Below, piece by piece: positions 1-13,569 of a stretch of DNA of 64,000 nt (position 1 is its first letter; each line of letters begins with the position of its first letter). The stretch is from Saturnia japonica (Eukaryota; Arthropoda; Insecta; Lepidoptera; Saturniidae): NCBI GenBank assembly GCA_033032175.1, contig CM065329.1, positions 12,491,948 to 12,555,947 of the forward strand, given 5' to 3'. Under the pieces are notes generated by a model. It saw only the letters and a program-made list of their open reading frames with translations. It did no database searches and was not told the DNA's origin. The position numbers and the translations under genes are program-made.

Positions 1-2
1 AC

Positions 3-1853
3 GCCCTCGTCGAAGGGCTAAGGCCGTCGCATCTGGCTTACTGGAAACTAGCTCGCAGCCTCAAAATAGAGGCTTCTTATCTTATGCCCCCCCTCGAGAG
101 GGGTCCCGGTATACCGCTCGCCTTCGATAGCAGCGACAAGGCGGAGTGCCTCGCCACTTGTTTGGAGAGCCAGTGCTCTCCGAACAGTGTCGATGCAAAT
201 ACCGACCGGGTCGAGGGTATCGATGGATGCGTGCGGGAGCTGGATAAGCTCCCCGCGACAGACTCCCTGTCCCCAGTCACGTCTGAGGAGGTTCTTTCCA
301 TTATAAAAAGCCTTAAGCTTAGAAAAGCACCAGGTCCCGATGGGATCAGGAATGAAGTACTTAGACTTCTTCCCGATCGCCTCATAGCTCTTTTGGTCTG
401 CATCTTCAATGTAGCCATAGCCCACTGCCATTTTCCAGCCGCCTGGAAAAAGGCCATAGTCATAGGTATCCGTAAGCCCGGCAAGAGCGCGTCGCTTCCC
501 GACAGCTATCGCCCGATCAGTCTCCTAAATACTTTAGGGAAAATGTACGAGCGGATCCTTCTGAACCGTCTCAAGTCAGTAATAGAGGAGAAAGACCTCT
601 ATCCGCCTGAGCAATTCGGTTTCCGTGCTAGATATTCTTGCACTCATCAAGTGCACCGCCTCACGGAGCACGTTGCATTTAATTTTTCTGAATTATATAA
701 ACCCCGCCGTACACTTGCGGTCTTTTTCGACGTTGCCAAGGCCTTCGATAAGGTCTGGCACGAGGGATTGATCTACAAGTTGTATCACTTTGAAGTCCCC
801 GATAGGCTAATTAAAATAATTCGCGACTATCTAACAGATCGCACCTTTCGCTATAGAGTGGAAGGTGAATTGTCCACGCCCCGTCCAATACGCTCAGGCG
901 TTCCCCAAGGTTCGATCCTGGCTCCTAGCCTATTTAACCTGTACGTCAGTGACCTACCTCGACTCCCGGAGGTCGAGGTAGGGCTATACGCTGACGATAC
1001 AGTCTTATATGCCTCAGATAGGAATAGATCCGACCTCAGACACAAAGTCCAACGCGCCGTGACCACTCTCGGGAAGTGGTTTAACGAGTGGCGAATAGCC
1101 GTCAATCCCTCGAAGAGCGCCGCGATGCTCTTCGATGCGGATTCGTCACAGATACCGTGGAAGCTTAAACCTGTTAAGCTCTACGATAATCCGATTCCGT
1201 ACGTAAGAGAGACCAAATATCTAGGGGTAACCCTAGATAGTAGGCTCTCTTTTAGACCCCACATCCGTAAGGTTAGGAACAGGGCCGCGTGGGTCCTGGG
1301 CCGGTTGCATCCTCTGTTGTGTTCGGTGAGCAAAATGTCCACGCGACATAAGCTCACGCTCTACAAGACGTGTATTCGACCAATTTTGACATACAGTTGC
1401 GCTGTGTTCGCACATATGTCCGAGTCGAGTTTCAAACGGTTACAATCGATACAGAATAGGTTCCTCTATCGTCTCACCGGGGCCCCGTGGTATGTTCGAA
1501 GCGTAGATCTCCATAGAGATATGGAGCTTCCTTCGATACATGCCTACGTTAAACAGCTCTCCCGTTCGTATTTCGACACCGCGTCGAACCACGCGAATCC
1601 GTTAATAAAAACAGCCGCCACTTATGTTCCGGCACCCACGGACATCCGGTGCAAACGCCGGCCGCGCAACATTTTTATTGATCCCGACGATCACATCGAA
1701 AATGCGAATAAATATTACACATCCGTCTCTCCAAACAGAGCGTGCCAGCGCCCACGCCCGCGTAACCACCGCTCTCTCCGCAGAGGGCGGGCGGTCAACT
1801 TCGCTCCCGCACACCCGTCACGTCCACCCTCTCTAGCGGTAACCCAAGCCTAG
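3..1853 (+). CDS. LINE ORF2 reverse transcriptase (partial, 5' end off window)
   Basis: The frame is open from base 3, so the methionine at 84 is internal and not the true start. The visible part begins in the linker after the endonuclease and runs through the whole reverse transcriptase. Seen motifs are KAPGPDGI, YRPISLL, the catalytic DVAKAFDKVWH block, SGVPQGSILAP and the active-site YADD (nt 987-998), followed by the thumb and C-terminal region. In Jockey-clade elements this protein nicks the target DNA and copies the RNA there. No stop or frameshift interrupts this part. The encoded product matches copy 2 almost residue for residue. Confidence 0.93.
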   Translation, partial: ALVEGLRPSHLAYWKLARSLKIEASYLMPPLERGPGIPLAFDSSDKAECLATCLESQCSPNSVDANTDRVEGIDGCVRELDKLPATDSLSPVTSEEVLSIIKSLKLRKAPGPDGIRNEVLRLLPDRLIALLVCIFNVAIAHCHFPAAWKKAIVIGIRKPGKSASLPDSYRPISLLNTLGKMYERILLNRLKSVIEEKDLYPPEQFGFRARYSCTHQVHRLTEHVAFNFSELYKPRRTLAVFFDVAKAFDKVWHEGLIYKLYHFEVPDRLIKIIRDYLTDRTFRYRVEGELSTPRPIRSGVPQGSILAPSLFNLYVSDLPRLPEVEVGLYADDTVLYASDRNRSDLRHKVQRAVTTLGKWFNEWRIAVNPSKSAAMLFDADSSQIPWKLKPVKLYDNPIPYVRETKYLGVTLDSRLSFRPHIRKVRNRAAWVLGRLHPLLCSVSKMSTRHKLTLYKTCIRPILTYSCAVFAHMSESSFKRLQSIQNRFLYRLTGAPWYVRSVDLHRDMELPSIHAYVKQLSRSYFDTASNHANPLIKTAATYVPAPTDIRCKRRPRNIFIDPDDHIENANKYYTSVSPNRACQRPRPRNHRSLRRGRAVNFAPAHPSRPPSLAVTQA

Positions 1854-2085
1854 GTCCGTTCCTCGGAGTGAAACCCTTGGGTCAGGCAACCGCCCGCGCG
1901 ATACAAGTGACACTGTACGTGCATCACTTAGCTACCTACATAAAACACTACACACGTATGAACATACACACGTGCACACCACACAGGTACATAGGTTCTG
2001 TGAGGGACCTTTTTTTTTCTTTTTTTACGCTAGTTAGTTAGCGCTAGTTAGTGTAGAAACATTCCGATTACTGAATACACATACG

Positions 2086-2125
2086 CACGGTTCCTTCCTT
2101 CCTCCCAGGAGGAAGGGAACGTGCC
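2086..2125 (+). repeat. Hairpin in the LINE 3' UTR
   Basis: An imperfect inverted repeat has stems built on GCACG/CGTGC and TTCCTCC/GGAGGAA around a very short loop. The same structure is present in copy 2 at about 6223-6262. LINE 3' ends often hold structures used by their own reverse transcriptase. That role is inferred here. Confidence 0.6.
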
Positions 2126-2355
2126 TATGTGTATAAATTAGTTAGCTCGAATCGTAGGTGTAGGGATTCGATTAGATCGCGACTTATTTGCGAACGCGGC
2201 GACCGCCCGAGCCGAGGTCCGGCCACTTTGGCACCCTCGTGCGAGTCGTCCACAAAACTTTCGCGGCTGAGTGCCCTCTGCGCTCGCCCCCAAGTCCGGT
2301 GAAGCTGTAAAAGCCGCAGCGGCTTTAGGGCCCCTAAGGCTAACAGTGTAGTCAG

Positions 2356-2389
<34 letters not shown>

Positions 2390-2392
<3 letters not shown>

Positions 2393-2484
2393 GTGTTCGT
2401 GTTTGTTTTTGTTTTTGTTTTTGTGTGGTGATGATGATGACGACGGTTATCGACTGCTGCTGCTGCTGCTACTTAACTACTACT

Positions 2485-2516
<32 letters not shown>

Positions 2517-2693
2517 CTTTACTAGAATTTGTACGATGAACGAACGAACGGAACTAAGGAAGACCCCAACAGACAACTTAAATTAATAATGTGTTTGTGT
2601 GTTATAAAGTTGGTCGTGCGTGTATGTATGTATGTATGTAATGTAATGTAATGTAATATTATATATAGTAGTATAATGGAACTAGAGTTCATC

Positions 2694-2727
<34 letters not shown>

Positions 2728-2885
2728 TTCGTAAGATGCGTTCGACATTACTGTATAGGTAGAGTCATGCTTGGTTACGTTGTACACTCGTGTGAATAGA
2801 AACTGAATGAAACAATATAATAATAATAATAATAATTATTATTATTATTATTATTGTTGTTCCATATAAATAATGATGATCTGTT
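2390..2885. repeat. Histone-locus spacer rich in microsatellites
   Basis: This spacer lies between the LINE poly(A) and the H1 3' processing signal. It holds short runs of GAT/GAC, CTG, ACA, GTAT, a 27-base A tract near 2698-2724 and an AAT/ATT block at 2818-2855. No open reading frame is convincing. Confidence 0.7.
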
Positions 2886-2901
2886 AGCCCTGAAAAGGGC
2901 T
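2886..2901 (-). terminator. Histone 3' stem-loop of H1
   Basis: The 16-nt palindrome reads AGCCCTTTTCAGGGCT on the minus strand, about 310 bp after the H1 stop codon. It matches the six-base-pair stem and four-base loop used by SLBP and U7 snRNP to form the non-polyadenylated end of replication-dependent histone mRNAs. The flanking A-T closing pair differs from the G-C pair in the H4, H3 and H2B copies. Confidence 0.9.
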
Positions 2902-3208
2902 GTTTCAATTTCGTGCTCGCTGTCGAGTCAGTCGATAGGTCGATAGGTCGATACACACCACACAATACAGCAGACACTGACACACACCCCAAGACCACCA
3001 CCGCCGCCGCTGTCATCAGCATCATCATCATCATCGACGACGACTACTACTACAGGTCGGTTGGGTTGAAGTGCGCGCGCGCGCGCCAGCGCGTTTGTTT
3101 TTATTATCGTCATCGTCCGATGTTTGAATTGAATTTTGTTTCTCGCACTCTCTACTACTACTACGACACGACGACGACGACGACGACACCACACAGATTT
3201 ACCACCAC

Positions 3209-4039
3209 CTACTTCTTGGAAGCGGCTGCTTTTTTCGCTGCGGTCTTGGTCTTCGGTGCCGATGCGGCCTTCTTAGGTTTCGGGGCTTTCGGTTTCTTAG
3301 TAGGAGGTTTGGCGGTCTTCTTTGCTTTAGGCGCTGCGGCTGAACCCTTACCGACACCGCCGCTGCCACCCTTCGACGCGGCCGAAGCGGAGGCCGCAGA
3401 TGACTTCTTCGCTGCGACAGGTTTCTTCTTAGCGGCGGCGGCTTTCCTGTCTTTCGTAGCGGCCGACGGTTTCGCCGCTGCCGATGTTTTCGCCGGTGAA
3501 GAGACCGCTGCCTTTTTCACTCTGCCGCCGGCAACGGCCGACGTCGCTTTCTTCGACGACGACGACGACGAGCCACCGCCGGCGGTGGATTTAGCTGAAG
3601 AAGACGACTTCCTGTTGCCGACACCGCCGGCTCCCGCGCCGGTCTTGGCACCGGCGATCGACGGTTTCTTCGAGGCGGATGATTTTGATTCCAGTTTGAA
3701 AGAACCAGAAGCGCCTGTGCCTTTTGTTTGTATCAGAGCGCCGGTCTCGACGGCGCTCTTTAGGTATTTCCTTATAAACGGTGCCAACTTCTCAGCGTCG
3801 ACCTTATAATGAGCCGAGATATATTTTTTGATCGCTTGCAGAGACGATCCGCTGCGTTCTTTCAGTTCTTTTATAGCGCTGTTCACCATTACCGATGTCT
3901 TCGGGTGAGAAGGTTTCACCTTGGGCTTCTTGGCGGCGGCGGCGGCCGTCGCGACACCGCCCGCAGCGGTTGCCTTGGGTTTCTTCGCGGTGGGAGTCGC
4001 GGGTGCCGGAGCCTCGGTAGCGATCGCAGTGTCTGCCAT
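3209..4039 (-). CDS. H1: Linker histone H1
   Basis: This is a 276-residue linker histone that binds the nucleosome dyad and compacts chromatin. The chosen start is the MADTAIA methionine at 4039; the longer frame upstream is AT-repeat-derived low complexity. A short Ala/Pro/Lys N-terminal arm leads into the winged-helix globular domain, roughly residues 40-112 ([19 protein letters not shown] to TGASGSFKL). A long Lys/Ala/Ser/Pro tail ends in ASKK. Single uninterrupted exon and the 3' stem-loop are typical of S-phase histone genes. It lies on the same strand as H4, H3 and the H2B remnant. A weak TATA-like stretch near 4165-4175 could serve as promoter. Confidence 0.97.
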   Translation of the reverse strand: MADTAIATEAPAPATPTAKKPKATAAGGVATAAAAAKKPKVKPSHPKTSVMVNSAIKELKERSGSSLQAIKKYISAHYKVDAEKLAPFIRKYLKSAVETGALIQTKGTGASGSFKLESKSSASKKPSIAGAKTGAGAGGVGNRKSSSSAKSTAGGGSSSSSSKKATSAVAGGRVKKAAVSSPAKTSAAAKPSAATKDRKAAAAKKKPVAAKKSSAASASAASKGGSGGVGKGSAAAPKAKKTAKPPTKKPKAPKPKKAASAPKTKTAAKKAAASKK

Positions 4040-4860
4040 CTCTCTCTTCTTCTTAATAATAATAATAATTATTATAAAAAAATAATAATAATAATACCGA
4101 CGACGACGAAACACACACACACACACACAAACTAGATATTGAGCGAATGAAACAGTAGTAAGTAGTATATAATACGAAAGTTTCAACGTAGGTGGCGCTG
4201 GTAGTTAAGTAGACATGGGCCTTACCGTAATGAGAGCTTCCGTGTTGCGAGACTATTTCCCGTAAAGAGAGTTTCAAGTTTTCACTAACACGTCTCCGAT
4301 TAAACGTGATTTATATCTAGTTTTAATATTAGGTCGACATATATAAATCACGGCGGCTATTCACCATGAACCAACGTGACCATTGATATCGGACATAAGT
4401 ATTCGAGTGCCACGGGTACAGTAGTAAATTTCGTTTATCGGCGTCGGTGTGTATCGCGCGGAGCCAGTGTCCGATTTAAAAGTTATTTTTCTCGACATAA
4501 CGTAATATTTTTACTATTTTCGTTCGCCAACTAAACGGTCGATTATATCATCTCACGATATAATCAAATATAAAGATCTCGACAATAATTTCCGATCGTT
4601 ATAACGTTACAGAAACGTGAACGTCGTAAAACACACACACCACCTCGTCGTCGTCGTCGTCGTCGTCGATCCAGACGGCACGAGTTTCAATTCGCTTCTT
4701 CTTCTTCTTCTTCTCTAATCATCGAGGCTCTATGACTTCTGCTCGCTGTTCAGTTTCTCGTCCCCGTGTCGTATGAACGGGGACTAGATAACAAACAAAC
4801 AAACAAACAAACAAACAAACATAATAATATAATAATAATACATTTATAATCAAACATCAT

Positions 4861-4903
<43 letters not shown>

Positions 4904-5418
4904 CATCTTATTTTTATTTAGTTTTGCAGGGGGCGGGTGGGCGAGCAAGGGAACATTAGCTAATTTTTATTGATGGCGAACTAAAGATCAATTCGTTTTG
5001 TTTGTTTGTGTTATCTCTCTCTCAACCTCAGGATGCGTTATTAATTTAATCAATACGATTGACTGATTAATTGGTTCAGTCCGGTTTTTTTTTTTTTTTT
5101 TTTTTTTTTACATACAATATTAATTTGTATTATGTGCAGAAGCACATCGACCGATAGACACATATTGTATAATTAACATAATAATAGAGAAGAAGAAGAA
5201 GAAGTATGTATGTACATAAACACACATTCGACGAGTTCTCTGTAACTGTAATCGACTTCTGTTTATTTATTAACATATAAGTGTCTAACCAGTAAGAAAG
5301 GAATATGTGGTATGTATGTATGTATAAAATATTAAAGCGAAAGACGACTACGACGACGACGACGACACACTGTCGCGATTAGAAACTTTATATTCATTTA
5401 ACTAGTAGATTCATTTGC
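4040..5418. repeat. H1-H4 spacer with simple repeats
   Basis: This is the non-coding sequence between the H1 5' end and the H4 3' end. It contains CA (4110-4128), CGT (about 4648-4670), CTT (about 4698-4715), AAAC (about 4790-4820), a clean GGCA/CAGG array at 4861-4905, a T tract at about 5085-5109 and GAA runs near 5187-5203. The H1 promoter must lie at its left end. I see no other gene. Confidence 0.75.
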
Positions 5419-5434
5419 GGCCCTGAAAAGGGCC
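5419..5434 (-). terminator. Histone 3' stem-loop of H4
   Basis: GGCCCTTTTCAGGGCC on the minus strand, 67 bp after the H4 stop. It is a perfect canonical histone stem-loop, identical to those after H3 and the H2B remnant. Confidence 0.95.
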
Positions 5435-5501
5435 TTTTCGTATGTATGCTCCGTATAGGTTGATGATGGGCAGGCGGCGTGTTCAATCAATATTATTAAT
5501 A

Positions 5502-5990
<489 letters not shown>

Positions 5991-6494
5991 CTGACTACAC
6001 TGTTAGCCTTAGGGGCCCTAAAGCCGCTGCGGCTTTTACAGCTTCACCGGACTTGGGGGCGAGCGCAGAGGGCACTCAGCCGCGAAAGTTTTGTGGACGA
6101 CTCGCACGAGGGTGCCAAAGTGGCCGGACCTCGGCTCGGGCGGTCGCCGCGTTCGCAAATAAGTCGCGATCTAATCGAATCCCTACACCTACGATTCGAG
6201 CTAACTAATTTATACACATAGGCACGTTCCCTTCCTCCTGGGAGGAAGGAAGGAACCGTGCGTATGTGTATTCAGTAATCGGAATGTTTCTACACTAACT
6301 AGCGCTAACTAACTAGCGTAAAAAAAAGAAAAAAAAAAGGTCCCTCACAGAACCTATGTACCTGTGTGGTGTGCACGTGTGTATGTTCATACGTGTGTAG
6401 TGTTGTATGTAGGTAGCTAAGTGATGCACGTACAGTGTCACTTGTATCGCGCGGGCGGTTGCCTGACCCAAGGGTTTCACTCCGAGGAACGGAC

Positions 6495-9387
6495 CTAGGC
6501 TTGGGTTACCGCTAGAGAGGGTGGACGTGACGGGTGTGCGGGAGCGAAGTTGACCGCCCGCCCTCTGCGGAGAGAGCGGTGGTTACGCGGGCGTGGGCGC
6601 TGGCACGCTCTGTTTGGAGAGACGGATGTGTAATATTTATTCGCATTTTCGATGTGATCGTCGGGATCAATAAAAATGTTGCGCGGCCGGCGTTTGCACC
6701 GGATGTCCGTGGGTGCCGGAACATAAGTGGCGGCTGTTTTTATTAACGGATTCGCGTGGTTCGACGCGGTGTCGAAATACGAACGGGAGAGCTGTTTAAC
6801 GTAGGCATGTATCGAAGGAAGCTCCATATCTCTATGGAGATCTACGCTTCGAACATACCACGGGGCCCCGGTGAGACGATAGAGGAACCTATTCTGTATC
6901 GATTGTAACCGTTTGAAACTCGACTCGGACATATGTGCGAACACAGCGCAACTGTATGTCAAAATTGGTCGAATACACGTCTTGTAGAGCGTGAGCTTAT
7001 GTCGCGTGGACATTTTGCTCACCGAACACAACAGAGGATGCAACCGGCCCAGGACCCACGCGGCCCTGTTCCTAACCTTACGGATGTGGGGTCTAAAAGA
7101 GAGCCTACTATCTAGGGTTACCCCTAGATATTTGGTCTCTCTTACGTACGGGATCGGATTATCGTAGAGCTTAACAGGTTTAAGCTTCCACGGTATCTGT
7201 GACGAATCCGCATCGAAGAGCATCGCGGCGCTCTTCGAGGGATTGACGGCTATTCGCCACTCGTTAAACCACTTCCCGAGAGTGGTCACGGCGCGTTGGA
7301 CTTTGTGTCTGAGGTCGGATCTATTCCTATCTGAGGCATATAAGACTGTATCGTCAGCGTATAGCCCTACCTCGACCTCCGGGAGTCGAGGTAGGTCACT
7401 GACGTACAGGTTAAATAGGCTAGGAGCCAGGATCGAACCTTGGGGAACGCCTGAGCGTATTGGACGGGGCGTGGACAATTCACCTTCCACTCTATAGCGA
7501 AAGGTGCGATCTGTTAGATAGTCGCGAATTATTTTAATTAGCCTATCGGGGACTTCAAAGTGATACAACTTGTAGATCAATCCCTCGTGCCAGACCTTAT
7601 CGAAGGCCTTGGCAACGTCGAAAAAGACAGCAAGTGTACGGCGGGGTTTATATAATTCAGAAAAATTAAATGCAACGTGCTCCGTGAGGCGGTGCACTTG
7701 ATGAGTGCAAGAATATCTAGCACGGAAACCGAATTGCTCAGGCGGATAGAGGTCTTTCTCCTCTATTACTGACTTGAGACGGTTCAGAAGGATCCGCTCG
7801 TACATTTTCCCTAAAGTATTTAGGAGACTGATCGGGCGATAGCTGTCGGGAAGCGACGCGCTCTTGCCGGGCTTACGGATACCTATGACTATGGCCTTTT
7901 TCCAGGCGGCTGGAAAATGGCAGTGGGCTATGGCTACATTGAAGATGCAGACCAAAAGAGCTATGAGGCGATCGGGAAGAAGTCTAAGTACTTCATTCCT
8001 GATCCCGTCGGGACCTGGTGCTTTTCTAAGCTTAAGGCTTTTTATAATGGAAATAACCTCCTCAGACGTGACTGGGGACAGGGAGTCTGTCGCGGGGAGC
8101 TTATCCAGCTCCCGCACGCATCCATCGATACCCTCGACCCGGTCGGTATTTGCATCGACACTGTTCGGAGAGCACTGGCTCTCCAAACAAGTGGCGAGGC
8201 ACTCCGCCTTGTCGCTGCTATCGAAGGCGAGCGGTATACCGGGACCCCTCTCGAGGGGGGGCATAATATAAGAAGCCTCTATTTTGAGGCTGTGAGCTAA
8301 TTTCCAGTAAGCCAGATGCGACGGCCTTAGCCCTTCGACGAGGGCGTCCCATCTGTGACTTCTGAGTTCTAATATACGGGCTCTAACCGATCTTTGAAGT
8401 GCGCGTAAACGTGCGCGGTTTTCCTCGGTCGGATAGTGGTCGTGCGCACGAGTCGCCGCGTTCTTTTCCGTCAACAGCGCCCGCACGTCGGCAGGGAGTA
8501 CGAAGCGGCGATCGCTCGCCTCTTCGACCTCTCTCGAGGCCTCTCCGATGCCGGCCTGCAGGTGGTCGACCAGGGAATCGATCGCGAGATCTACGTCCGC
8601 AACGGACCCCAATACGTCCGGGATCCTATCTAAGCTGGACGAGGACGGCCTGTCCGCAAGATAATGTTTTAGCTTGGCATAGTCAACCACTTGGACCGAA
8701 GGAGGGCTAGAGTCGTCTGGTTGACCTAGCTGCATGATGACCGGACGGTGGTCGGAGTCGAGCTCGTGTACGACCCGAATGAGTCGTAACCGAAGCGCGA
8801 TACCTTTGATGAGAGCTACATCAAGCACTGTCGGCATACAGTTGTCTTGAAAGTGGGTGGGAGTGGGTGGCGCTATGACATCAAAGTTTAGCACGTTCGT
8901 TAGCTCTTCGAGTTTAACCCCATTACTGGAGTCTCTCCAATTGCCAAACGAAGTGTGTCCACAATTGAGGTCACCCGCTATAATGACCGATTCACCGAGC
9001 GAAAGTAGCTTTTCTAGGTCAGACCTGAGAGGCTCTTTCCTCGGCGAGAGATAAACTGAGACTAACGTTATGGACGGGTGGTCGGTCATTCCTAGTCTAC
9101 ACACGGATACTTCCATATTGGTAAGTATCGGAGGGTCTACCGCGTACAATATAACGATCGTTTGTAATAAATGAGAGTGCCGCCCCCGCGCCGGCCCGGT
9201 CATTTCTTACAATATTGTAGTTCGCGATTTTTGGATCACGTTTAGCACGCTTTAAGAGCGTCTCCTGCACTAAAAGAACATCTACTTGGTGATCTTTAAG
9301 AAAGGTCGCGACGAGATCACGCTGCGGATATAGGTTCCGTGCGTTAAAAAACGAAAGATTTAACGCTTTCGGTTTAAACTTTGCCAT
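6495..9387 (-). pseudogene. LINE ORF2: endonuclease and reverse transcriptase, frameshifted
   Basis: ORF2 starts with MAKFKPKALN at 9387, overlapping the end of ORF1 by 14 bp, a common Jockey arrangement. The N-terminal part is an apurinic-like endonuclease: SFFNARNL and QETLL in the first frame, then IIAGDLNCGH and ELDSDHRPV after a frame change. The reading frame breaks between about 9110 and 9200, and at least two small indels are needed to follow the domain. From there the frame is open to 6495 and covers the linker and the reverse transcriptase with YADD at 7350-7361. The end RRGRAVNFAPAHP is shared with copy 1. One or more frameshifts would prevent full-length protein. Sequencing error cannot be excluded. 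Confidence 0.9.
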
Positions 9388-11256
9388 TGAAAGGCCCTAA
9401 GTTATTATTACACGCCTCACGGTCGAGACGTTGTAGTGTCTCTGAGAGGCGGGGGAACACGCAAGCGGTCTTGATGAGACCGAAGCGCTCCAAATGGTCA
9501 TTGTAGTCAATGAGCTCGCTGATATCGTGCTCGCGAAGGAGCAGTATCATTAAGTCGTTACTATTAACGACAGTGTTAGCGGGCGCGCGGGGCGCAGGCG
9601 CGCGGGGCGCAGGCGCGCGGGGCGCGGGAATATCCATAGCCATAAGGGGCTGTGGATTGGGGCGACGGGGGCCCCATGCGTTCTGCGATGAACGCACGGG
9701 TTGCGGTTGCACCGCGCGGGGTGCGGAGAGGCCGGCGGTGGCCGGGGACTGGCGCGGGACCGGCAGCACGGGAAATTCCCCTGACGCCAGCGTGGGTTGC
9801 GCTTTGATGGCTGAGGCGGGGGGCGCCGCCCGCCTCTGCGTGCGTGGCCGCGTGGTACGCGGGGCCTTGGGGCAACCGCGATAATTCGCGGGATGCCCCT
9901 CCTCCCCGCATAACACGCAGCTCGGGGGGACGACGGAGTCACGCTCGCGCGTGCACTCCCGGGTGGGGTGGTCCTCTCGGCACTTTACGCACCGCGGACG
10001 AGAGTGACAATTACGGGCAGCGTGCCCGTACAGCTGGCAGTTGTGGCACTGCGCAGGCTGGTGGTTTTTGTATGGGGGCTCCACGTTAATCCCGGAGAGC
10101 CCGCACACCGTCTCTAACTGAAAGATGGCCTTTCCCTCGGGGGAAAGGTCCAATATGGCCACTACCATTTGTAGTGGCCGCTTATCTTTGCTGTACATCC
10201 GGTGTACTTCCCGGATGGGATAACTTTGCTCCTTGAGCGAGGAGCACACCTCCGACGGGTCGAGCTCCACCGGAATGCGGCGGATGACCACTCGGAGGAC
10301 GCGCTCCTCCGCGAGAGAGTAAGTGTAAAATTGCAGACCTTTCTGCCGGAGGAGGGTGGTAAGCTTACGGTGAGTTTCCGAAGAACTCACCGAAATGGCG
10401 ATCCCATTTACTATATTTCGAGCTTTGTGGTACTCGATTTTGAGTCTGCGCATTTCATCGCAGACTCCCATCCAGGCCGCCTTGTCCCGGATTATGACTG
10501 GGGTGGGGCGCGCTCTTTTTTCCCGCCGGCGGGCGCGGGGAGCTGGGAGGACGCGGGGGCGGCGGCGCCCCTGCCTACTGCCTTAACCTTCACCTTAGGC
10601 GCCGGTTGAGCAGTCGGACTGCTACGCGCCGTTCGCTTGCGCGACGCGACGACGGTGAAGCCGTCATCCTCTGCATTCATCTCCGGAGATGCATCCGGAC
10701 TCGCGGGCGAATCTAATTCGACCGGAAGGGCCGAAAAGGAATTGGTAGTTTTAACCGCGGTATCCGTGGATCGCGCGGGACGGAAGTACGGGCTGTTTTT
10801 GACAACCCTAGATGTAGAGCGCGAGTTACGCGGCCCTCGCCTACCGGAGGCGGGGCTTGACCCGCGCGATTGGCTATTCGGGACAGGGGGCGTGGCCACG
10901 GCCCCGGGAGACGCGGCGGAAGAGCGCGCCACGGTGCGCGCGGGACGTTTGGGCGCGGCGCTGACTGGCGCGGCGCCAGTCGAAATAACGGTCGCGGCCG
11001 TGACGTCATCGGCCGCCTCGCTACCTGAAGCGGCCCCATGACGGGGCGCGGTCGCAACGGTGCGACGCGCGGCGGGAACGTTACTACAATTATTAAATTC
11101 CTCCATGACGGAGGGGCAGCGTACGATGACGAAGTTCTGGAATTTTAGATTTTCAAATTCCATGGCCTTTATTCTGGCCTGCAACCCGTTAACGCAGGCG
11201 GCCAGATCGGTGATTGTTTTTGCCATCTCGGCGGCATTGAGTGGGGTTTGGGACAT
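9374..11256 (-). pseudogene. LINE ORF1: gag-like zinc-knuckle protein, frameshifted
   Basis: ORF1 begins at 11256 (MSQTPLNAAEMAKTI). The first 254 codons give a coiled-coil-prone N-terminus and a Pro/Ala/Arg/Ser-rich region that ends at 10492. The next frame, open well upstream of its methionine at 10471, continues the protein with a PRE_C2HC-like domain and three CCHC-type knuckles: CHNCQLYGHAARNC, CVKCREDHPTREC and CVLCGEEGHPANYRGC. The switch near 10495-10515, beside a run of A bases, indicates a one-base indel. Gag-like ORF1 proteins bind the element RNA and carry it to DNA. Three tandem copies of an Ala-Pro-Arg repeat lie near 9588-9625. Confidence 0.88.
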
Positions 11257-11865
11257 GGTTTAAATTTACGGCCTCCCTGCCTTAGGGGCAGGGGGGTGCG
11301 CCAAAATTTATAACGACTATCCGAGTCGGGCAAAAGTCCTGTGGTCGAGGTGCAATGACACACAGGAAGAACCTATCGGCCCTAAGGAACCCTAGCAAGC
11401 CCGGGACTGAGGACGCAGACCGGTAATTAAACCGGGCTAGGCCCAAACAGGTTCCCGGGGATGGAGTGTGCAGGATCGGAGGGTTTGGCAGGAGACACCT
11501 GGGGCAAGACTATGCGATAACCGCAAAGGCCTAGATTCCCAGGCCCGTCCGAGTCTTGCTGTTTGCCTCTGAAGGAGACAACCAGCGGGCTGCTCGGGTC
11601 ACGCCCCACTTGCCTTCGTTGGCACCGTCAGGTATCCAGCAAGTGACCACAAAACCGTGGATTTACAAAAAAAAAACAAGCAAGTCGCACCGAAAAGTGC
11701 GGTTTACCGCGCGAGCGTTATACACTTGTTGCGTTTACGACGTTATTACAACAATATATTCGAAATAAAAATCTCAAATATACAATCGCAATAATAGGTC
11801 ACGTGATGGTCGAGAGCACAAACGGAGACACGTCCGTTCGCAACCAAGACCAAATCGGAACCCCC
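11257..11865 (-). promoter_or_regulatory. LINE 5' UTR with presumed internal promoter
   Basis: This is non-coding sequence between the element's first base and the ORF1 start. Jockey-type LINEs carry an internal promoter at the extreme 5' end. I see no diagnostic motif, so the role rests on position. Confidence 0.5.
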
Positions 11866-11876
11866 TTAAAAAATTC
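11866..11876. repeat. Target-site duplication, 5' side of LINE copy 2
   Basis: An exact second copy of TTAAAAAATTC that pairs with 5917-5927. Confidence 0.92.
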
Positions 11877-12401
11877 CACGCGTTTTTCCTCTTTATATTA
11901 ACTTGAGAAGGGAGGGGATAGAGCACTCCATGTTTACGGGGTCTGGCGGAAGGGGGGGGGGGGGGATCTTGCCGTAACGCGCACCACAGCAACAACAACA
12001 TTAATAACAATAATAATAATACCAACTGACGAGACTGAGAAAAAGAAAAAGATAAACTCTAACTATTTATTTATTTATTTATCTATCTATCAATCTATCA
12101 ATGGTGAAATTGCATTGAACGCGCGTTACGACATGGCGGTCGCCGGCCGCTCCCGCGGCGTCTCCCGCTGTTATTTATCACAAGTCAAACCTAACCTAAC
12201 CTAGCGTGTAGCTATTGGGTGGTACGAGAGTGTTTTATTATCACCATAATATTATATTATATTATATCATATCATATCGATTCTCAAGTGTGAGTGTGTG
12301 TCGCAAGCAACGAGATATTTTATATGTAGTTAGTTGCATGACATCCAAGTTTGAATAGAAACAATTTACAAACAAAAAATAACATGCATTGAATTATATG
12401 C
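11877..12401. repeat. Distal H4 upstream spacer / H3 downstream spacer
   Basis: The segment 11877-12156 is repeated at 13873-14168 with minor differences, including a G run, ATT/ATA repeats and TTTA/TCTA tetranucleotides. After 12156 the copies diverge. The remainder leads to the H3 stem-loop and has ATATT repeats but no gene. Confidence 0.8.
11891..11897 (-). promoter_or_regulatory. TATA-like box of H4, separated from the gene by the LINE
   Basis: TATAAAG on the minus strand lies 14 bp beyond the LINE target duplication. In the uninterrupted spacer copy it would lie roughly 130 bp upstream of an H4 start codon, comparable to the TATA box about 100 bp upstream of H3. The assignment to H4 is inferred. 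Confidence 0.4.
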
Positions 12402-12417
12402 GGCCCTGAAAAGGGCC
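12402..12417 (-). terminator. Histone 3' stem-loop of H3
   Basis: GGCCCTTTTCAGGGCC on the minus strand, about 80 bp after the H3 stop codon. Confidence 0.95.
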
Positions 12418-12496
12418 TTTTATATATATATATATGTGTAATATGTATTTATTATTACGATAATAAATAATATTATTATCAAATCCCTCTCCCCCT

Positions 12497-13569
<1,073 letters not shown>

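Larger units (their letters stand above)
1..2389 (+). mobile_element. Jockey-clade LINE, copy 1 (3' part, cut by window edge)
   Basis: This is the 3' portion of a non-LTR retrotransposon: the ORF2 reverse-transcriptase region, a 3' UTR of about 0.5 kb and a 30-nt poly(A) tail at 2360-2389. Base 1 corresponds to base 8347 of the full-length minus-strand copy at 5928-11865. The two copies differ at only a few positions, so both are young. The 3' UTR carries a purine/pyrimidine-rich hairpin at 2086-2125. The 5' end and the matching target duplication lie outside the window. Confidence 0.93.

Noticed and set aside
2913..3809. 298-codon frame on the plus strand
   Set aside because: Antisense shadow of H1; composition is the complement of Lys/Ala-rich tail codons.
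9510..9884. Plus-strand frame rich in Arg-Gly-Ala
   Set aside because: Antisense of the LINE ORF1 repeat region.
12189..12203. Short CCTAA run resembling the insect telomere repeat
   Set aside because: Only three units beside a histone gene; far too short for a telomeric tract and not next to the R1-like fragment.
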